Assembly: GCF_014697075.1 (NCBI RefSeq)
Contig: NZ_JACJRE010000021.1
Location: 62,001-126,000 of the forward strand
Origin: Tolypothrix sp. FACHB-123
GTDB taxonomy: Bacteria; Cyanobacteriota; Cyanobacteriia; Cyanobacteriales; Nostocaceae
DNA: 64,000 nucleotides
Direction: 5' to 3'
The first letter of the stretch is position 1. Every line of letters starts with the position of its first letter. Made by a program: the position numbers and the translations under genes. Below, one piece after another: positions 18,376 through 27,718 of this stretch. The notes beneath the pieces were generated by a model, which ran no database searches, had not been told where the DNA came from, and was given only the letters and a program-made list of their open reading frames with translations.

Positions 18376-21150
18376 CTACTTTAAAGATTTTAGTAATTGC
18401 CTGATTTTTTTAACTTGAAAGTTTTCAGCAAGTTGACGAATTTCGCCCACAAAAGGTAAGTATTTATCATCTGATTTAGCAATTTCATCTAGTAAAGTTT
18501 GCAGCCCTGCAATATTACCTCTCATAGCCATGTCCAATAGTTTATCTAATTCTGGTTGTGATGGATAAATTATATTTTGTGGATTTTGTGCAAGTAATTT
18601 TGCATTAATATTATTTACTGCGGCGGTGTTAGCTTCTTGGTAAACCCACTCCAGGTTTAAATGGTTTTGTAATATCTGTAACAAATCATTGATGTTTAAT
18701 GGCTTGGGTAAAAACTCATTAGCCCCAGCTTCTAAGCTTTGAGCTTGATAATTTTCAAATACACTGGCAGATGAAACGATAATTGGTAAATTTTTAAATT
18801 GTTCCATACCTCTGAAAATCTCAATCATTTCAATGCCATCGATAATTGGCATTTTTAAGTCAGTTATAATTAAATCGGGTTGAACTTCTCTGGCTACAGA
18901 TAAACCTTCTTGACCATTAGTAGCCTCAAAACATTGAAATCCTAGCGATGCCAACAAATTAATAACAAATGAACGATTTTCGCAATTATCATCAACAATT
19001 AAAATTTTGGGATTTTGATTTTTAACAGCAATGATTTTTTGCTCTAACAAGGTAGATTTTATGCCAATATTTTTACTGATAATCTCTATATCCAAGTCTA
19101 GCCAAAATTTACTACCAATACCTACAGTACTGTCTACTTGAATTTCACTATTCATTAATTGGGCAATTCTACAACTAATAGCTAAGCCCAAGCCCGTACC
19201 TTCTATTTGTTTGTTTTTATCACCTACTTGTTCAAAGGGTAAAAAAATATTTTCTAACTCTTCGTGAGTCATTCCTATACCAGTATCTTCAATTTGAAAT
19301 CTGATTTTGGTAAATTGAGTTTCGTTAATTTTTTGAGTTGCTAAAATATCTACTTTAAAAGTGACGGCTCCATTGTCTGTAAATTTAATCGCGTTCCCCA
19401 GTAAGTTAATTAATATTTGTCTTAAACGTTTTTCATCAGTATGAATTACTTGCGGTAGGAGAGGGTGGGGTTCGTAAATAAATACAATGCCTTTTTGCAG
19501 GGCACGAATCCGACAGATTTCGACAACGCCAGTTAAGAAAAAATTAAAATTAAAATCTGTGTTATGTAATTCTAATTTCCGAGCTTCTATTTTAGACAAG
19601 TCTAAAATATCGTTAATGAGCGTCAAAAGATGAGAACCGCATTGATGAATAATTTTGATACCATCCAATTCTGCTGGAGCCAAACTTTGAGAGCGCTCTA
19701 AAATTTGTGCATATCCTAAAATACCGTTTAAAGGTGTGCGTAGTTCATGACTCATATTCGCCAAAAATTCACTTTTGGCTTGGTTGGCAACATCAGCAGC
19801 AATTTTAGCAATCTCTAACTCTTTGGTGCGATCGCTCACTTTTTGCTCTAAAGTTTGTGAATATTCCTGGAGTTGCTCATTTGCTTGTTTGAGTTGTAAT
19901 TGTTTATAAGAATTTGTCGTCACAATTGCCGAGACAATCAGTGCTAGTGCGGGTGTCACTGAAGGAATCCACCAACCTAGCAAAAAAGCCAGATAGCTGC
20001 TGCTAAGCAGTACACAAGTGGCAAATGCGATCGCGAAGATGGGGAATCCCCCTAATCTTTGCCGACCAAGAGATTTAACTTGTAACAATTTCCAAGTCGC
20101 ACCAGTACTGACAAAAGACCAGCACAAAACCCATAACCACTCTGCCGAAAAAGACCAGACTCGGATTAAGGTTCGCCTATCCAATGCAGCGCTTAAAATC
20201 TGACTAATTAAATTGGCATGAATTATTACCCCTGCCATCCGTTCACCATCTACTTGAAAATTACTACTATAACCAACGTTAAAAAAGTCATTAGTGCTTT
20301 TGGCTATTGTCCCAATTAAAATGATGCGATCGCGTACTAGTTCTGGCGAGACAGAATCATTCAAGATATCCCGCAATGTAACTGTATCAAAACGCTCTGG
20401 AAAACCTCGATAGTTCAAAATAATTTGGTAGCCGCCAACATCTGCACCGCGATAACTAAATTCGTTACCTCTTAGGGGTATAAATACAGCCTTACCTAAC
20501 TGCAAATTATTCCCGTCTTTGTCCAATGCTGTTAAGGAAATACCTTTGGGTTCCAAGTACATCAAGCTTAAGCGTGTTGCTAAACCCAAATAAATTTCAC
20601 CATTTTCATCACCAACAGACAATAAGCCTCGCCGCACTTTCCCATCAGTATCTAAAACTAAATCGGCGAGAGCCACTTGATTAAGTTGAGCTAAGGTGGG
20701 GGGTGGCGCGACTCTATCCCCGACTAATTTTTTGACACCAATCAAGTTAGGTGTAGACTGCATCAGTTTAATTAGTTCTTGATGTCCAGGTTCTACCGCT
20801 AAATCTCGATAAATATCCATACCAATAGCTACTGGTTGCTGCGCTTTGAGTTTGGCGAGCGCTTGAGCTAGCACTGCATCAGGAATCGGCCATTGACCCA
20901 CCTGAGTAATGTCTTGTTCATCAATTGTGACAACAAGAACCCGCTTTTCTGGTGCTTCTAGAGGACGCAAGGCAAAAAATTGCTCTAAAGTCGCCCATTC
21001 CAAAAGTTGAAAGAACCCGGCCATTTTCGCAGCAATGATGCAGATGGCGACTATGGGAGATACCATCAACAGACAACGCCATTGAGCTTGCAGTAATAGA
21101 TGTCTAATTTGAGATTTAGGTTTTTTCTGGATAGATGCACCCCAAAACAT
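18376..21150 (-). CDS. CHASE2 hybrid histidine kinase
   Basis: Membrane sensor of about 924 residues from the ATG at 21150 ([12 protein letters not shown]), just after the DUF928 stop. A longer frame to 21228 would overlap DUF928 and is unlikely. Order: one N-terminal membrane helix, extracytoplasmic CHASE2 domain (with [12 protein letters not shown] and [11 protein letters not shown]), a cluster of membrane helices (about 330-410), coiled coil, HisKA with [13 protein letters not shown] (His about 468), HATPase with [12 protein letters not shown], and a C-terminal receiver ([13 protein letters not shown]; Asp in LIITDLKMP, about 763). An Hpt-like tail may follow. All key residues are intact. 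The ligand is unknown. Confidence 0.93.
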   Translation of the reverse strand: MFWGASIQKKPKSQIRHLLLQAQWRCLLMVSPIVAICIIAAKMAGFFQLLEWATLEQFFALRPLEAPEKRVLVVTIDEQDITQVGQWPIPDAVLAQALAKLKAQQPVAIGMDIYRDLAVEPGHQELIKLMQSTPNLIGVKKLVGDRVAPPPTLAQLNQVALADLVLDTDGKVRRGLLSVGDENGEIYLGLATRLSLMYLEPKGISLTALDKDGNNLQLGKAVFIPLRGNEFSYRGADVGGYQIILNYRGFPERFDTVTLRDILNDSVSPELVRDRIILIGTIAKSTNDFFNVGYSSNFQVDGERMAGVIIHANLISQILSAALDRRTLIRVWSFSAEWLWVLCWSFVSTGATWKLLQVKSLGRQRLGGFPIFAIAFATCVLLSSSYLAFLLGWWIPSVTPALALIVSAIVTTNSYKQLQLKQANEQLQEYSQTLEQKVSDRTKELEIAKIAADVANQAKSEFLANMSHELRTPLNGILGYAQILERSQSLAPAELDGIKIIHQCGSHLLTLINDILDLSKIEARKLELHNTDFNFNFFLTGVVEICRIRALQKGIVFIYEPHPLLPQVIHTDEKRLRQILINLLGNAIKFTDNGAVTFKVDILATQKINETQFTKIRFQIEDTGIGMTHEELENIFLPFEQVGDKNKQIEGTGLGLAISCRIAQLMNSEIQVDSTVGIGSKFWLDLDIEIISKNIGIKSTLLEQKIIAVKNQNPKILIVDDNCENRSFVINLLASLGFQCFEATNGQEGLSVAREVQPDLIITDLKMPIIDGIEMIEIFRGMEQFKNLPIIVSSASVFENYQAQSLEAGANEFLPKPLNINDLLQILQNHLNLEWVYQEANTAAVNNINAKLLAQNPQNIIYPSQPELDKLLDMAMRGNIAGLQTLLDEIAKSDDKYLPFVGEIRQLAENFQVKKIRQLLKSLK

Positions 21151-21164
21151 GGCTTTTCGCTCGA

Positions 21165-21896
21165 TTAATTTGTCAGTGGTGCATTGGCGATCGCACTTAG
21201 ATCCACTGATTTTAACAGTGCTTGCCAAGCATCATTGAGTGCTGGATTATGAGGTTGCGATCGCCTTAATTGGGCAAGATTGGCGAGTGAATCGTACCAA
21301 ATACCAGTCTCGGCTAATCGAGAAATTAAATCTAATGAAGCAGGTTTGTTCAGCTGACTTGTCACCTTAGTATTCGGTTCCACACGCCGAATCCAGCCAC
21401 TTACCCAAGGACTATCCGGCTCTAACTCTTCGGTGCAAATCATTACCAAAGACCATTTATAGTTTTTACCTGTCTTGAGTGCGGGAACTGAAGCCGGAAT
21501 TTTAACTTGCATTACCCCTGGCTTATTGGGTAACGATACATTTGTCCGGTAACTATATTTACTATCTTCAGTTTGTAAAGTAAATAATGCTGTTTTAGCG
21601 GTAGTTGTGGGAATATAGACAAATATGCTGGGACGTTCTGCCACTGTAAAACCAATATTAGTTGTTGGTATTAATGGAGTGACAGAAGTATTAGTTGTTG
21701 CTGGTGTTGTGAATCCACACTGATTACCATCTCTGGAAGCTCCTCCAGAAGAACGTTTAGGTGCTTGCGCTCCTGGTGGTTTAAAAGTTACACCTGCCAT
21801 AGTTGGTGCTATCCACATAGACTCAAAACAGCAGGAAATTAAAAGTGCGATTCCTAATAATGGGTTTCTCAACAGCGATTTATTATTTTTCTGCAT
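21165..21896 (-). CDS. DUF928 exported protein
   Basis: 243 residues with a signal peptide (about 1-34) and the DUF928 pattern: [61 protein letters not shown]. Known only as a cyanobacterial family often encoded with CHASE2 kinases and TPR-CHAT proteins. It ends 14 bases before the CHASE2 kinase start, so the two are almost certainly co-transcribed and it may act in the periplasm near the CHASE2 sensor. That role is inference. Confidence 0.9.
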   Translation of the reverse strand: MQKNNKSLLRNPLLGIALLISCCFESMWIAPTMAGVTFKPPGAQAPKRSSGGASRDGNQCGFTTPATTNTSVTPLIPTTNIGFTVAERPSIFVYIPTTTAKTALFTLQTEDSKYSYRTNVSLPNKPGVMQVKIPASVPALKTGKNYKWSLVMICTEELEPDSPWVSGWIRRVEPNTKVTSQLNKPASLDLISRLAETGIWYDSLANLAQLRRSQPHNPALNDAWQALLKSVDLSAIANAPLTN

Positions 21897-22456
21897 AAAT
21901 TAATTGATTTGTAATTGTGTTTCTGAAAAAACAGAATTCTAACTATGCTTTTCCATTTTTAACTTAACTTTCCATGAAATATTCTTACTTTATTGGGTTT
22001 ATTTTTTAATAGCCAACAGTGCAATTACTTATTTTTATCTTTTTATAATTAAAATTATCTGAGGTTCATAAATAAATTTATCTGGGCTTGATATAAATTT
22101 TAAAATTCTAGTTATCAATTGTAAATAAATAACATTTATTAACAGCTAAATATATAAAAATCTCTAGTTTTTTGGTATTACCAAATAAAATATTCTGGGT
22201 AATCATGAGATTTTTGTAAAGGCATAAATATCAATTAATAATTTAAAATTCACCCATTAAAGACATTTTCAGGCGGGGATTTAAACCCCACTAAAAATCT
22301 GCTACTTGTAGACTAAGGGGTCTTAAACCATTGAATATATGATAAAAGTTGATGTTTGTCACAGGCGAATGCCTATGCTTTAATTTGTTATAAAAATTTT
22401 TAATAAAACTATATAGCTAAAAAGTGAGGAAAATCTGAAGATAGCAAGCTCCTATT
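21897..22456. other. AT-rich intergenic region
   Basis: Upstream of the DUF928 operon. It contains an inverted repeat near 22272-22296 (GGCGGGG...CCCCACT around TTTAAA) resembling a dispersed element. Nothing coding is seen. Confidence 0.5.
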
Positions 22457-23140
22457 TTAAAATTTAGTGAAGATGCGATCGCCAGCTTGTTTTAATTTAG
22501 AAAAGAAGCGATAAGTTTTGCGCACAACATCTAACAAAAAGTAGGGAATTTTCAAGCGCAATGGAGCGAGGATCGGGCGATATAACAAATAGTATGCTCG
22601 TTTGAGGTTTTCCCATTTGCCACATTTGTCTTGATGAAGAAAGTCGGAAATATCGACAACTAATCCTCTACCTTCATACATCATCACATTACGCCCATGC
22701 ACATCATGGGGATATAGTTCCCGCTTACGTGCATAATCTAAGGCTCGATCAATATCTTGAATTACTTGCTTGGGTATACGCAGACCGCGTTGAATCGCGT
22801 CGTACAGCGTAACACCATATAATCGCTTAAGAATTAACACCCCATCTTGAGCATAGAAACATTCAGAGAAAGCAGGGTGAGAACCCAGACGACGGTATAC
22901 TTCTACTTCTTCTTCAAAACCTGGCCGTTCAGGTGCATAAATTTTTACTACCAAGTGTGGATAATCTGGATGGTAAACGACTGCGGCGTAATTTCCTACT
23001 CCCAGTTTTTGCCAAGGCTGGGGAAGATAGCTGATTTCTACTGGATCGTGTGGAGCTATGCTTTCTATTTTGAGTTGAGGAATTAACTCTTGGTGAACAG
23101 TCTTTATCAGCTGATCTATGAGCGCTTTATCCATACTCAA
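22457..23140 (-). CDS. Atypical protein kinase-fold protein
   Basis: 227 residues, soluble. Kinase-like landmarks are present but not standard Hanks: GVGNYAAVVY (47-56) as glycine loop, VVKIY (Lys66), HDVHGRNV (145-152) as catalytic loop with Asp146 and Asn151, and VVDISDF in place of DFG. This resembles the small cyanobacterial kinases near the RIO/KdkA group. The C-terminus is basic and hydrophobic (YLLYRPILAPLRLKIPYFLLDVV) and may sit on the membrane. Monocistronic. Substrate unknown; activity plausible because the key residues remain. Confidence 0.72.
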   Translation of the reverse strand: MSMDKALIDQLIKTVHQELIPQLKIESIAPHDPVEISYLPQPWQKLGVGNYAAVVYHPDYPHLVVKIYAPERPGFEEEVEVYRRLGSHPAFSECFYAQDGVLILKRLYGVTLYDAIQRGLRIPKQVIQDIDRALDYARKRELYPHDVHGRNVMMYEGRGLVVDISDFLHQDKCGKWENLKRAYYLLYRPILAPLRLKIPYFLLDVVRKTYRFFSKLKQAGDRIFTKF

Positions 23141-23353
23141 TCCCGTGAGACTAGTTCCAATGTCCGGGATTATACATTATATTTATGACCTTAGCACTGT
23201 TTGTGTAGGCGATCGCATTTTCATGTAGGGTTAAAAGCGCTCGTCTGATGCCTTAATATCCAAACTATAAAAGTTTATTGGCGATCGCGAGTTATGATTT
23301 GGTACAAGCTTTAGTTAGGCGATCTCATTTTATCAAAGCTAGCGCGATTGCGA

Positions 23354-23740
23354 TTACCATATAGTTTGAACAGCATACTGTATAATTTGCTGGTCAATGG
23401 TTACTATTGGTAACTGCTCTACTTGACTTTGAGCAATCAAAATCCGATCGAAGGGATCTCGGTGGATATTTGGTAAATTAGCAACTTGCAAAACATGACT
23501 CATGTCAATGGGTAAGCTTTCAAAGCGATTAATTGCTAGACGATTGGGAATATATTGTTCTACAGGTTCGGGTAAAGTCAACTTCCCTAATTTATTTTTG
23601 ATGATAATCTCCCAGGAACTTACCACACTCAAAAACAGGCTGTTACTTGAATCAGAAATCACATTACGCGCAGTAACAGATAACTGAGAGTCATCTGTCA
23701 CCCACCAAATAAATGCATGGGTATCCAGTAAAAATCTCAT
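23354..23740 (-). CDS. vapC: VapC-type PIN-domain toxin
   Basis: PIN-domain RNase of 128 residues. The acidic cluster is complete: Asp6 in LLDTHAFIWW, Glu44 in SSWEIIIK, and Asp95 and Asp98 in HRDPFDRILIAQS. These bind Mg/Mn for RNA cleavage. It starts two bases after the end of the antitoxin gene, the usual antitoxin-first order. The target RNA is unknown. Confidence 0.92.
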   Translation of the reverse strand: MRFLLDTHAFIWWVTDDSQLSVTARNVISDSSNSLFLSVVSSWEIIIKNKLGKLTLPEPVEQYIPNRLAINRFESLPIDMSHVLQVANLPNIHRDPFDRILIAQSQVEQLPIVTIDQQIIQYAVQTIW

Positions 23741-23742
23741 TA

Positions 23743-23991
23743 CTAAACAATGTGAGAATTTTCAAAATCACTCAAAATTTCTTCTGGTAAAGGTTCGTTG
23801 AAATCGGGCGTCATAAACACTTTACCTTTATCTAAGCCGGGAATGCGAGGAGAACTAGTATTTGCGATCGGGACTAAACGTGCAAGGGGAATACCCTGTT
23901 CTGCAATTACAACTTCTTCACCTAGCAATACTTGACTGAGAAGTTCAGCAAATTTGGTGGTTGCTTCAGCCGCGTTGACAGTGATAGTCAT
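23743..23991 (-). CDS. Phd/YefM-type antitoxin
   Basis: 82 residues. The N-terminal half (MTITVNAAEATTKFAELLSQ ... EEVVIAEQGIPLARLVPI) is the Phd/YefM DNA-binding and dimer fold; the acidic, flexible C-terminus (FNEPLPEEILSDFENSHIV) would wrap the PIN toxin. It precedes vapC with a two-base gap, so the pair forms one autoregulated operon. Some catalogues would call it VapB. Confidence 0.9.
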   Translation of the reverse strand: MTITVNAAEATTKFAELLSQVLLGEEVVIAEQGIPLARLVPIANTSSPRIPGLDKGKVFMTPDFNEPLPEEILSDFENSHIV

Positions 23992-24143
23992 TTGTTTTGG
24001 TTTTGGTAATTCTTAATTCCAAATATTTCTTACAATAACACTAGCTGCATAGACGTTGACTAGGTTGGGTAAGCCTATACATTTTATGTAGCTTTCACAG
24101 GGATCGTCTGAAGGTTTGATATCGTCTCTGAAAGAATAAAAGT

Positions 24144-25001
24144 TTACTTTTCCACCAGTTCTTTTTTCTGCGGTACAAATATCCCATGCCTAGGACTAAA
24201 TAATAATGCCAAAACAAATAACCCCGATACTACTAATACAATTGCGGGGCCGGAGGGTAAGTTATAAAAGTAACTCAGGTACATACCGCTAATACTCGAA
24301 ACTACACCGATAATTGCACCCAAAATCATCACTTGGTTGAGGCGTTTAACTAATAAATAGGCGGTAGCACCGGGGGTAATTAATAGAGAAAGTACGAGAA
24401 TTACACCTACAGCTTTCATACTGGCGACGATTGTTAAGGCTATCAGCAGCATTAAGCCAAAATTGAGGCGATTAACTGGTAAACCTGCGGCTTGTGCGCC
24501 TAAGGGATCGAAGGTGTAAAATAATAGTTCTTTGTATAACAAAACGATAACTAATAACACGATCGCGGCGATGATGGCGGTGTCTCGGACTTCATCTGTT
24601 GTGACGCCCAGGATATTACCAAACAGAAAGTGATTCAGGTCGATTTTATTATCTTTTTGAATGACTGTAATTAAGGTAATTCCCAAGGCGAAAAATGCAG
24701 AGAACACTATCCCCATTGCTGCATCTTCTTTAATTGGCGATCGCGTTCTAATCACTGCGATCGCCATTGTACTCACAACGCCAGCAATAAACGCACCAAC
24801 AAATATATTAGCCCCCACCATAAAGGCGATCGCAAGTCCTGGCAAAACTGAGTGACTGATGGCATCACCCAGTAACGCCAATCGTTGTACCATCAAGTAG
24901 CTGCCCACAACTGCACATAATAAACCTACTAATATCGCAATCACTAGCGATCGCTGCATGAAGCCATATTGTAATGGCTCAATTAATGCTTGAATTGTCA
25001 T
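24144..25001 (-). CDS. Metal ABC transporter permease (ZnuB/MntB family)
   Basis: 285-residue inner-membrane permease with about 8 hydrophobic segments. It shows family landmarks: GSYLMVQRLALLGDAISHS near the N-terminus and VGVILVLSLLITPGATAYLL in the second half. Encoded downstream of the ATPase on the same strand, separated by 91 bases of heptamer repeats, and divergent from the binding-protein gene. Works with them to import Mn or Zn. Confidence 0.92.
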   Translation of the reverse strand: MTIQALIEPLQYGFMQRSLVIAILVGLLCAVVGSYLMVQRLALLGDAISHSVLPGLAIAFMVGANIFVGAFIAGVVSTMAIAVIRTRSPIKEDAAMGIVFSAFFALGITLITVIQKDNKIDLNHFLFGNILGVTTDEVRDTAIIAAIVLLVIVLLYKELLFYTFDPLGAQAAGLPVNRLNFGLMLLIALTIVASMKAVGVILVLSLLITPGATAYLLVKRLNQVMILGAIIGVVSSISGMYLSYFYNLPSGPAIVLVVSGLFVLALLFSPRHGIFVPQKKELVEK

Positions 25002-25003
25002 TT

Positions 25004-25092
25004 GTCATTTGTTAGGTGTCAGTTGTCAGTTGTTATGTTTTATCTGTATTTTTCCCGATAACCAATAAATATTGACTATTGACTATTGACTA
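25004..25092. repeat. Heptamer arrays between ABC permease and ATPase genes
   Basis: Three small arrays of 7-base units: GTCATTT (x2), GTCAGTT (x2) and ATTGACT (x3). They fill the whole intra-operon gap and reach the last codons of the ATPase gene. Confidence 0.75.
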
Positions 25093-25833
25093 TTAAGCCG
25101 CATCAGAAAAGTACATAACCTTACCACCATAAGCACGGTGTAAGTTTTCTTCGGTGAGTACTTCTTGCCGTGAACCTGTGGCAATTAATTCTCGGTTTAA
25201 TAATATTAAATCATCAAAGTGAGCGATGGATTCGCCTAAGTCGTGGTTGACAACTAAGACAATTTTACCTGCGGTTGCAAGTTCGTGAAAGACTTCAAAT
25301 ATTACTGTCTGAGTCTTTTGATCGATACCTACTAAGGGTTCGTCAAAACAAAATATCTCGGCTTGTTGAGTTAAAGCACGGGCTAAAAATACTCGCTGCT
25401 GCTGTCCCCCAGAAAGTTCGCCAATGGGGCGATCGCAATAAGCTTTCATCCCCACTCTTTCCAAAGCATTATTTGCTACCTGGCGGCTAACTGCGGAAAA
25501 GCTACGCAACCATCCTGTCTTTTTTACTCGCCCCATCATGATGACATCCCACACTGTCGCCGGATAAGTCCAGTCAATTTGGCTACGCTGGGGAACATAG
25601 GCAACTTTTTCTAGTTGCTGCATTAATGGCTTGCCTTGGTATAAGGCATTACCGCTACTTTTAGGAACTAAGCCCAACATCGCTTTCATTAAGGTACTTT
25701 TACCTGCACCATTGGGGCCAAAAATACCTGTAAGTTTACCTGGTTCAATATAGCAATTAACGTCTCTTAATGCTTCTTGGGTGCGGTAATATACCCCTAA
25801 ATGGGCAATGTTAATTCCTGCTGTCGATTTCAT
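25093..25833 (-). CDS. Metal ABC transporter ATP-binding protein
   Basis: ATPase of about 246 residues from the ATG at 25833 (MKSTAGINIAHLGVYYRTQ); an in-frame ATG at 25920 would add a 29-residue N-terminus that does not look conserved. Walker A GPNGAGKSTLMKA, Q-loop YVPQRSQIDW, signature ELSGGQQQRVFLARAL, Walker B IFCFDEPLVGID and H-loop VVNHDLG are all present. The YVPQRSQIDWTYPATVWDVV-like segment is typical of Mn/Zn importers. Cytoplasmic partner of the permease at 24144. Confidence 0.92.
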   Translation of the reverse strand: MKSTAGINIAHLGVYYRTQEALRDVNCYIEPGKLTGIFGPNGAGKSTLMKAMLGLVPKSSGNALYQGKPLMQQLEKVAYVPQRSQIDWTYPATVWDVIMMGRVKKTGWLRSFSAVSRQVANNALERVGMKAYCDRPIGELSGGQQQRVFLARALTQQAEIFCFDEPLVGIDQKTQTVIFEVFHELATAGKIVLVVNHDLGESIAHFDDLILLNRELIATGSRQEVLTEENLHRAYGGKVMYFSDAA

Positions 25834-26010
25834 ATCATGAGTTTGTATAACTTGTGCCGATTGTTCCCAGATATTTTTCTGTGATTTATTAAACTTGGTG
25901 TAAAAAGAGACGTTTATCATAATAGTGTTTTATATTTCATTAACTTGAGCTTACTATAAAAATGAGAGAATTATGAAAAAATCTATAGAGAGGAATAATG
26001 TTGTAAATAA

Positions 26011-27063
26011 GTGAAACTAATGCTGAAGATAGATAAGGGTATGGGGCATTGGGCATGGGGCATGAGGCAACCGTCAACCGTCAACCGTCAACCGTCAACC
26101 GTTAACAATCCCCAATTGAAGAATATTATTTCGCAGATATGCCTGGTAATGCTTCTGCCTTTGGCTTTATTTGGTTGCAGTCAGCCAGGTAATAATTCTC
26201 AAGGTGATGGTAAACCGCAAGTTGTCGCCACTAGCACAATCATTGCTGATTTAACCCAAGAGGTTGCTGGTGATGAAGTTAAGGTAACGGGAATTCTCAA
26301 ACCGGGTACAGATCCCCATGTTTACGAACCGGTACCAGCAGATAGTCGGGTGATGGAAACAGCGAAATTGATTTTATATAACGGCTACAATTTAGAACCA
26401 GGGCTGATTAAGTTAATGAATGCTGCGGGTGGAAAAGTTAAGCGGGTAGCGGTGGGAGAAGTTGTGAAACCGTTGCAGTTAGAGAAGGGTAAAGGTGAAA
26501 TAGTACCAGATCCTCATGTTTGGGGAAGTGCAGAAAATGCGATCGCAATGGTAAACGCGATTCGCGATGCTTTAATTGAATTATCGCCGGAAGATAAAGA
26601 AAAATTTACTCAGAACGCGAGGGAACTTAATAATGAGCTAAAACAGTTGGATAAGTGGATTAATCAGCAAATTAAAACGATTCCTGTAGATAAACGCAAA
26701 CTTGTGACTACCCATGATGCGTTTCAATATTATGGACAAGCTTATCAAATTGCGATCGCAGGTACATTAATTGGCATTAGTACCGAAGAACAACCCAGCG
26801 CCCAAACAGTACAGCGATTGGTAGAGTCAATTAAGAAAATTGGTGTAGATGCAATTTTTGCCGAAACTACCATTAATCCAGCATTAATTAAAACTGTCGC
26901 CCAAGAAGCTGGTGTAAAACTAGCCTCCAATCAACTTTACTCTGACTCTATTGGTGCCAAGGGAAGTGCAGGCGATACTTATATTAAAATGATGCAAGCC
27001 AATACCCGCACCATAGTAGAAGCATTGGGGGGTAAATATACACCTTTTCAAGTCAAGAAGTAG
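26011..27063 (+). CDS. Metal ABC transporter substrate-binding lipoprotein (TroA-like, Mn/Zn)
   Basis: Cluster A-I binding protein. Likely ligands: His in GTDPHVYEP, His in PDPHVW, His in VTTHDAFQYY, Asp in LYSDSIG, i.e. the HHHD set known from TroA, which binds Zn and Mn. There is no His-rich loop as in ZnuA. The lipoprotein signal is ICLVMLLPLALFGC (lipobox LFGC). The start is uncertain: 26011 (GTG) would put 35 residues, mostly translated heptamer repeats, before the signal; a TTG at 26116 would give a normal signal starting MKNIISQ. Divergent from the ATPase gene. Mn or Zn cannot be decided. Confidence 0.88.
   Translation: MKLMLKIDKGMGHWAWGMRQPSTVNRQPSTVNNPQLKNIISQICLVMLLPLALFGCSQPGNNSQGDGKPQVVATSTIIADLTQEVAGDEVKVTGILKPGTDPHVYEPVPADSRVMETAKLILYNGYNLEPGLIKLMNAAGGKVKRVAVGEVVKPLQLEKGKGEIVPDPHVWGSAENAIAMVNAIRDALIELSPEDKEKFTQNARELNNELKQLDKWINQQIKTIPVDKRKLVTTHDAFQYYGQAYQIAIAGTLIGISTEEQPSAQTVQRLVESIKKIGVDAIFAETTINPALIKTVAQEAGVKLASNQLYSDSIGAKGSAGDTYIKMMQANTRTIVEALGGKYTPFQVKK
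26041..26105. repeat. Two heptamer arrays inside the 5' end of the binding-protein frame
   Basis: A GGGCATT/GGGCATG array (26043-26066) is followed by a CAACCGT array of four units (26069-26105). Both lie between the first possible start codon and the signal peptide of the metal-binding lipoprotein and stay in frame. Confidence 0.8.
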
Positions 27064-27184
27064 CATTTCTCATATTCGCCTGTGACACCAGTTGTTAGGC
27101 AAGTTACTGTTACGGGAATAATGCAAGAAAGACCCTGTATTTAACTATTTAATCGGGGTTTTTCCGTCAGTAAATCAAAATATT

Positions 27185-27655
27185 ATGAACTTACTACCTT
27201 ACGATCGCTTTACGATTGTCACACCTGACATAGTACCTGTAGTTTTGCAACGATTAAGTGCCAACATTGAAACAGCGAAAATTTTGCAATTTCCAGATGC
27301 CAAATTACCTTATTACGGCACCATCTCCGAAGCAAGCTTTAATATCACTCGCAACGTCTATCGCAAATTATTTATCCCAGTAATTAAAGGTAGCTTAGAA
27401 ACACAATTTCAGCAAACAGCAGTGCATATTCAAATGAGTTTACACCCTGCTGCTATTGGTTCATTAATATTTTTATTTTGGTTTTGGTATGGTGGTTTTC
27501 TGCCAATTTTGTTGCAAGATGCTTTGCCGATTTATTTGAGATTTCTATTTCTATCTACACCTTTAGGAATACTAATTATAGTTTGGTCATTTTTTTGGTC
27601 AGAAGTCAAGAAAACTCGTAGTGAATTGGCTGATATTATTCAAGGAAAATTATAA
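27185..27655 (+). CDS. Hypothetical membrane protein
   Basis: 156 residues, family not recognised. The N-terminal half is soluble (YDRFTIVTPDIVPVVLQRL), with an amphipathic region around LPYYGTISEASFNITRNV. Two hydrophobic segments follow (about 88-108 and 118-138), then a charged C-terminus (VKKTRSELADIIQGKL). Probably an inner or thylakoid membrane protein. Alone on this strand. Confidence 0.7.
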   Translation: MNLLPYDRFTIVTPDIVPVVLQRLSANIETAKILQFPDAKLPYYGTISEASFNITRNVYRKLFIPVIKGSLETQFQQTAVHIQMSLHPAAIGSLIFLFWFWYGGFLPILLQDALPIYLRFLFLSTPLGILIIVWSFFWSEVKKTRSELADIIQGKL

Positions 27656-27718
27656 TTAATAATAACTGTTGTCATTGGTAATTGGTTATTTGTTAGGTGG
27701 GTAATTCCCACCTTTTGT

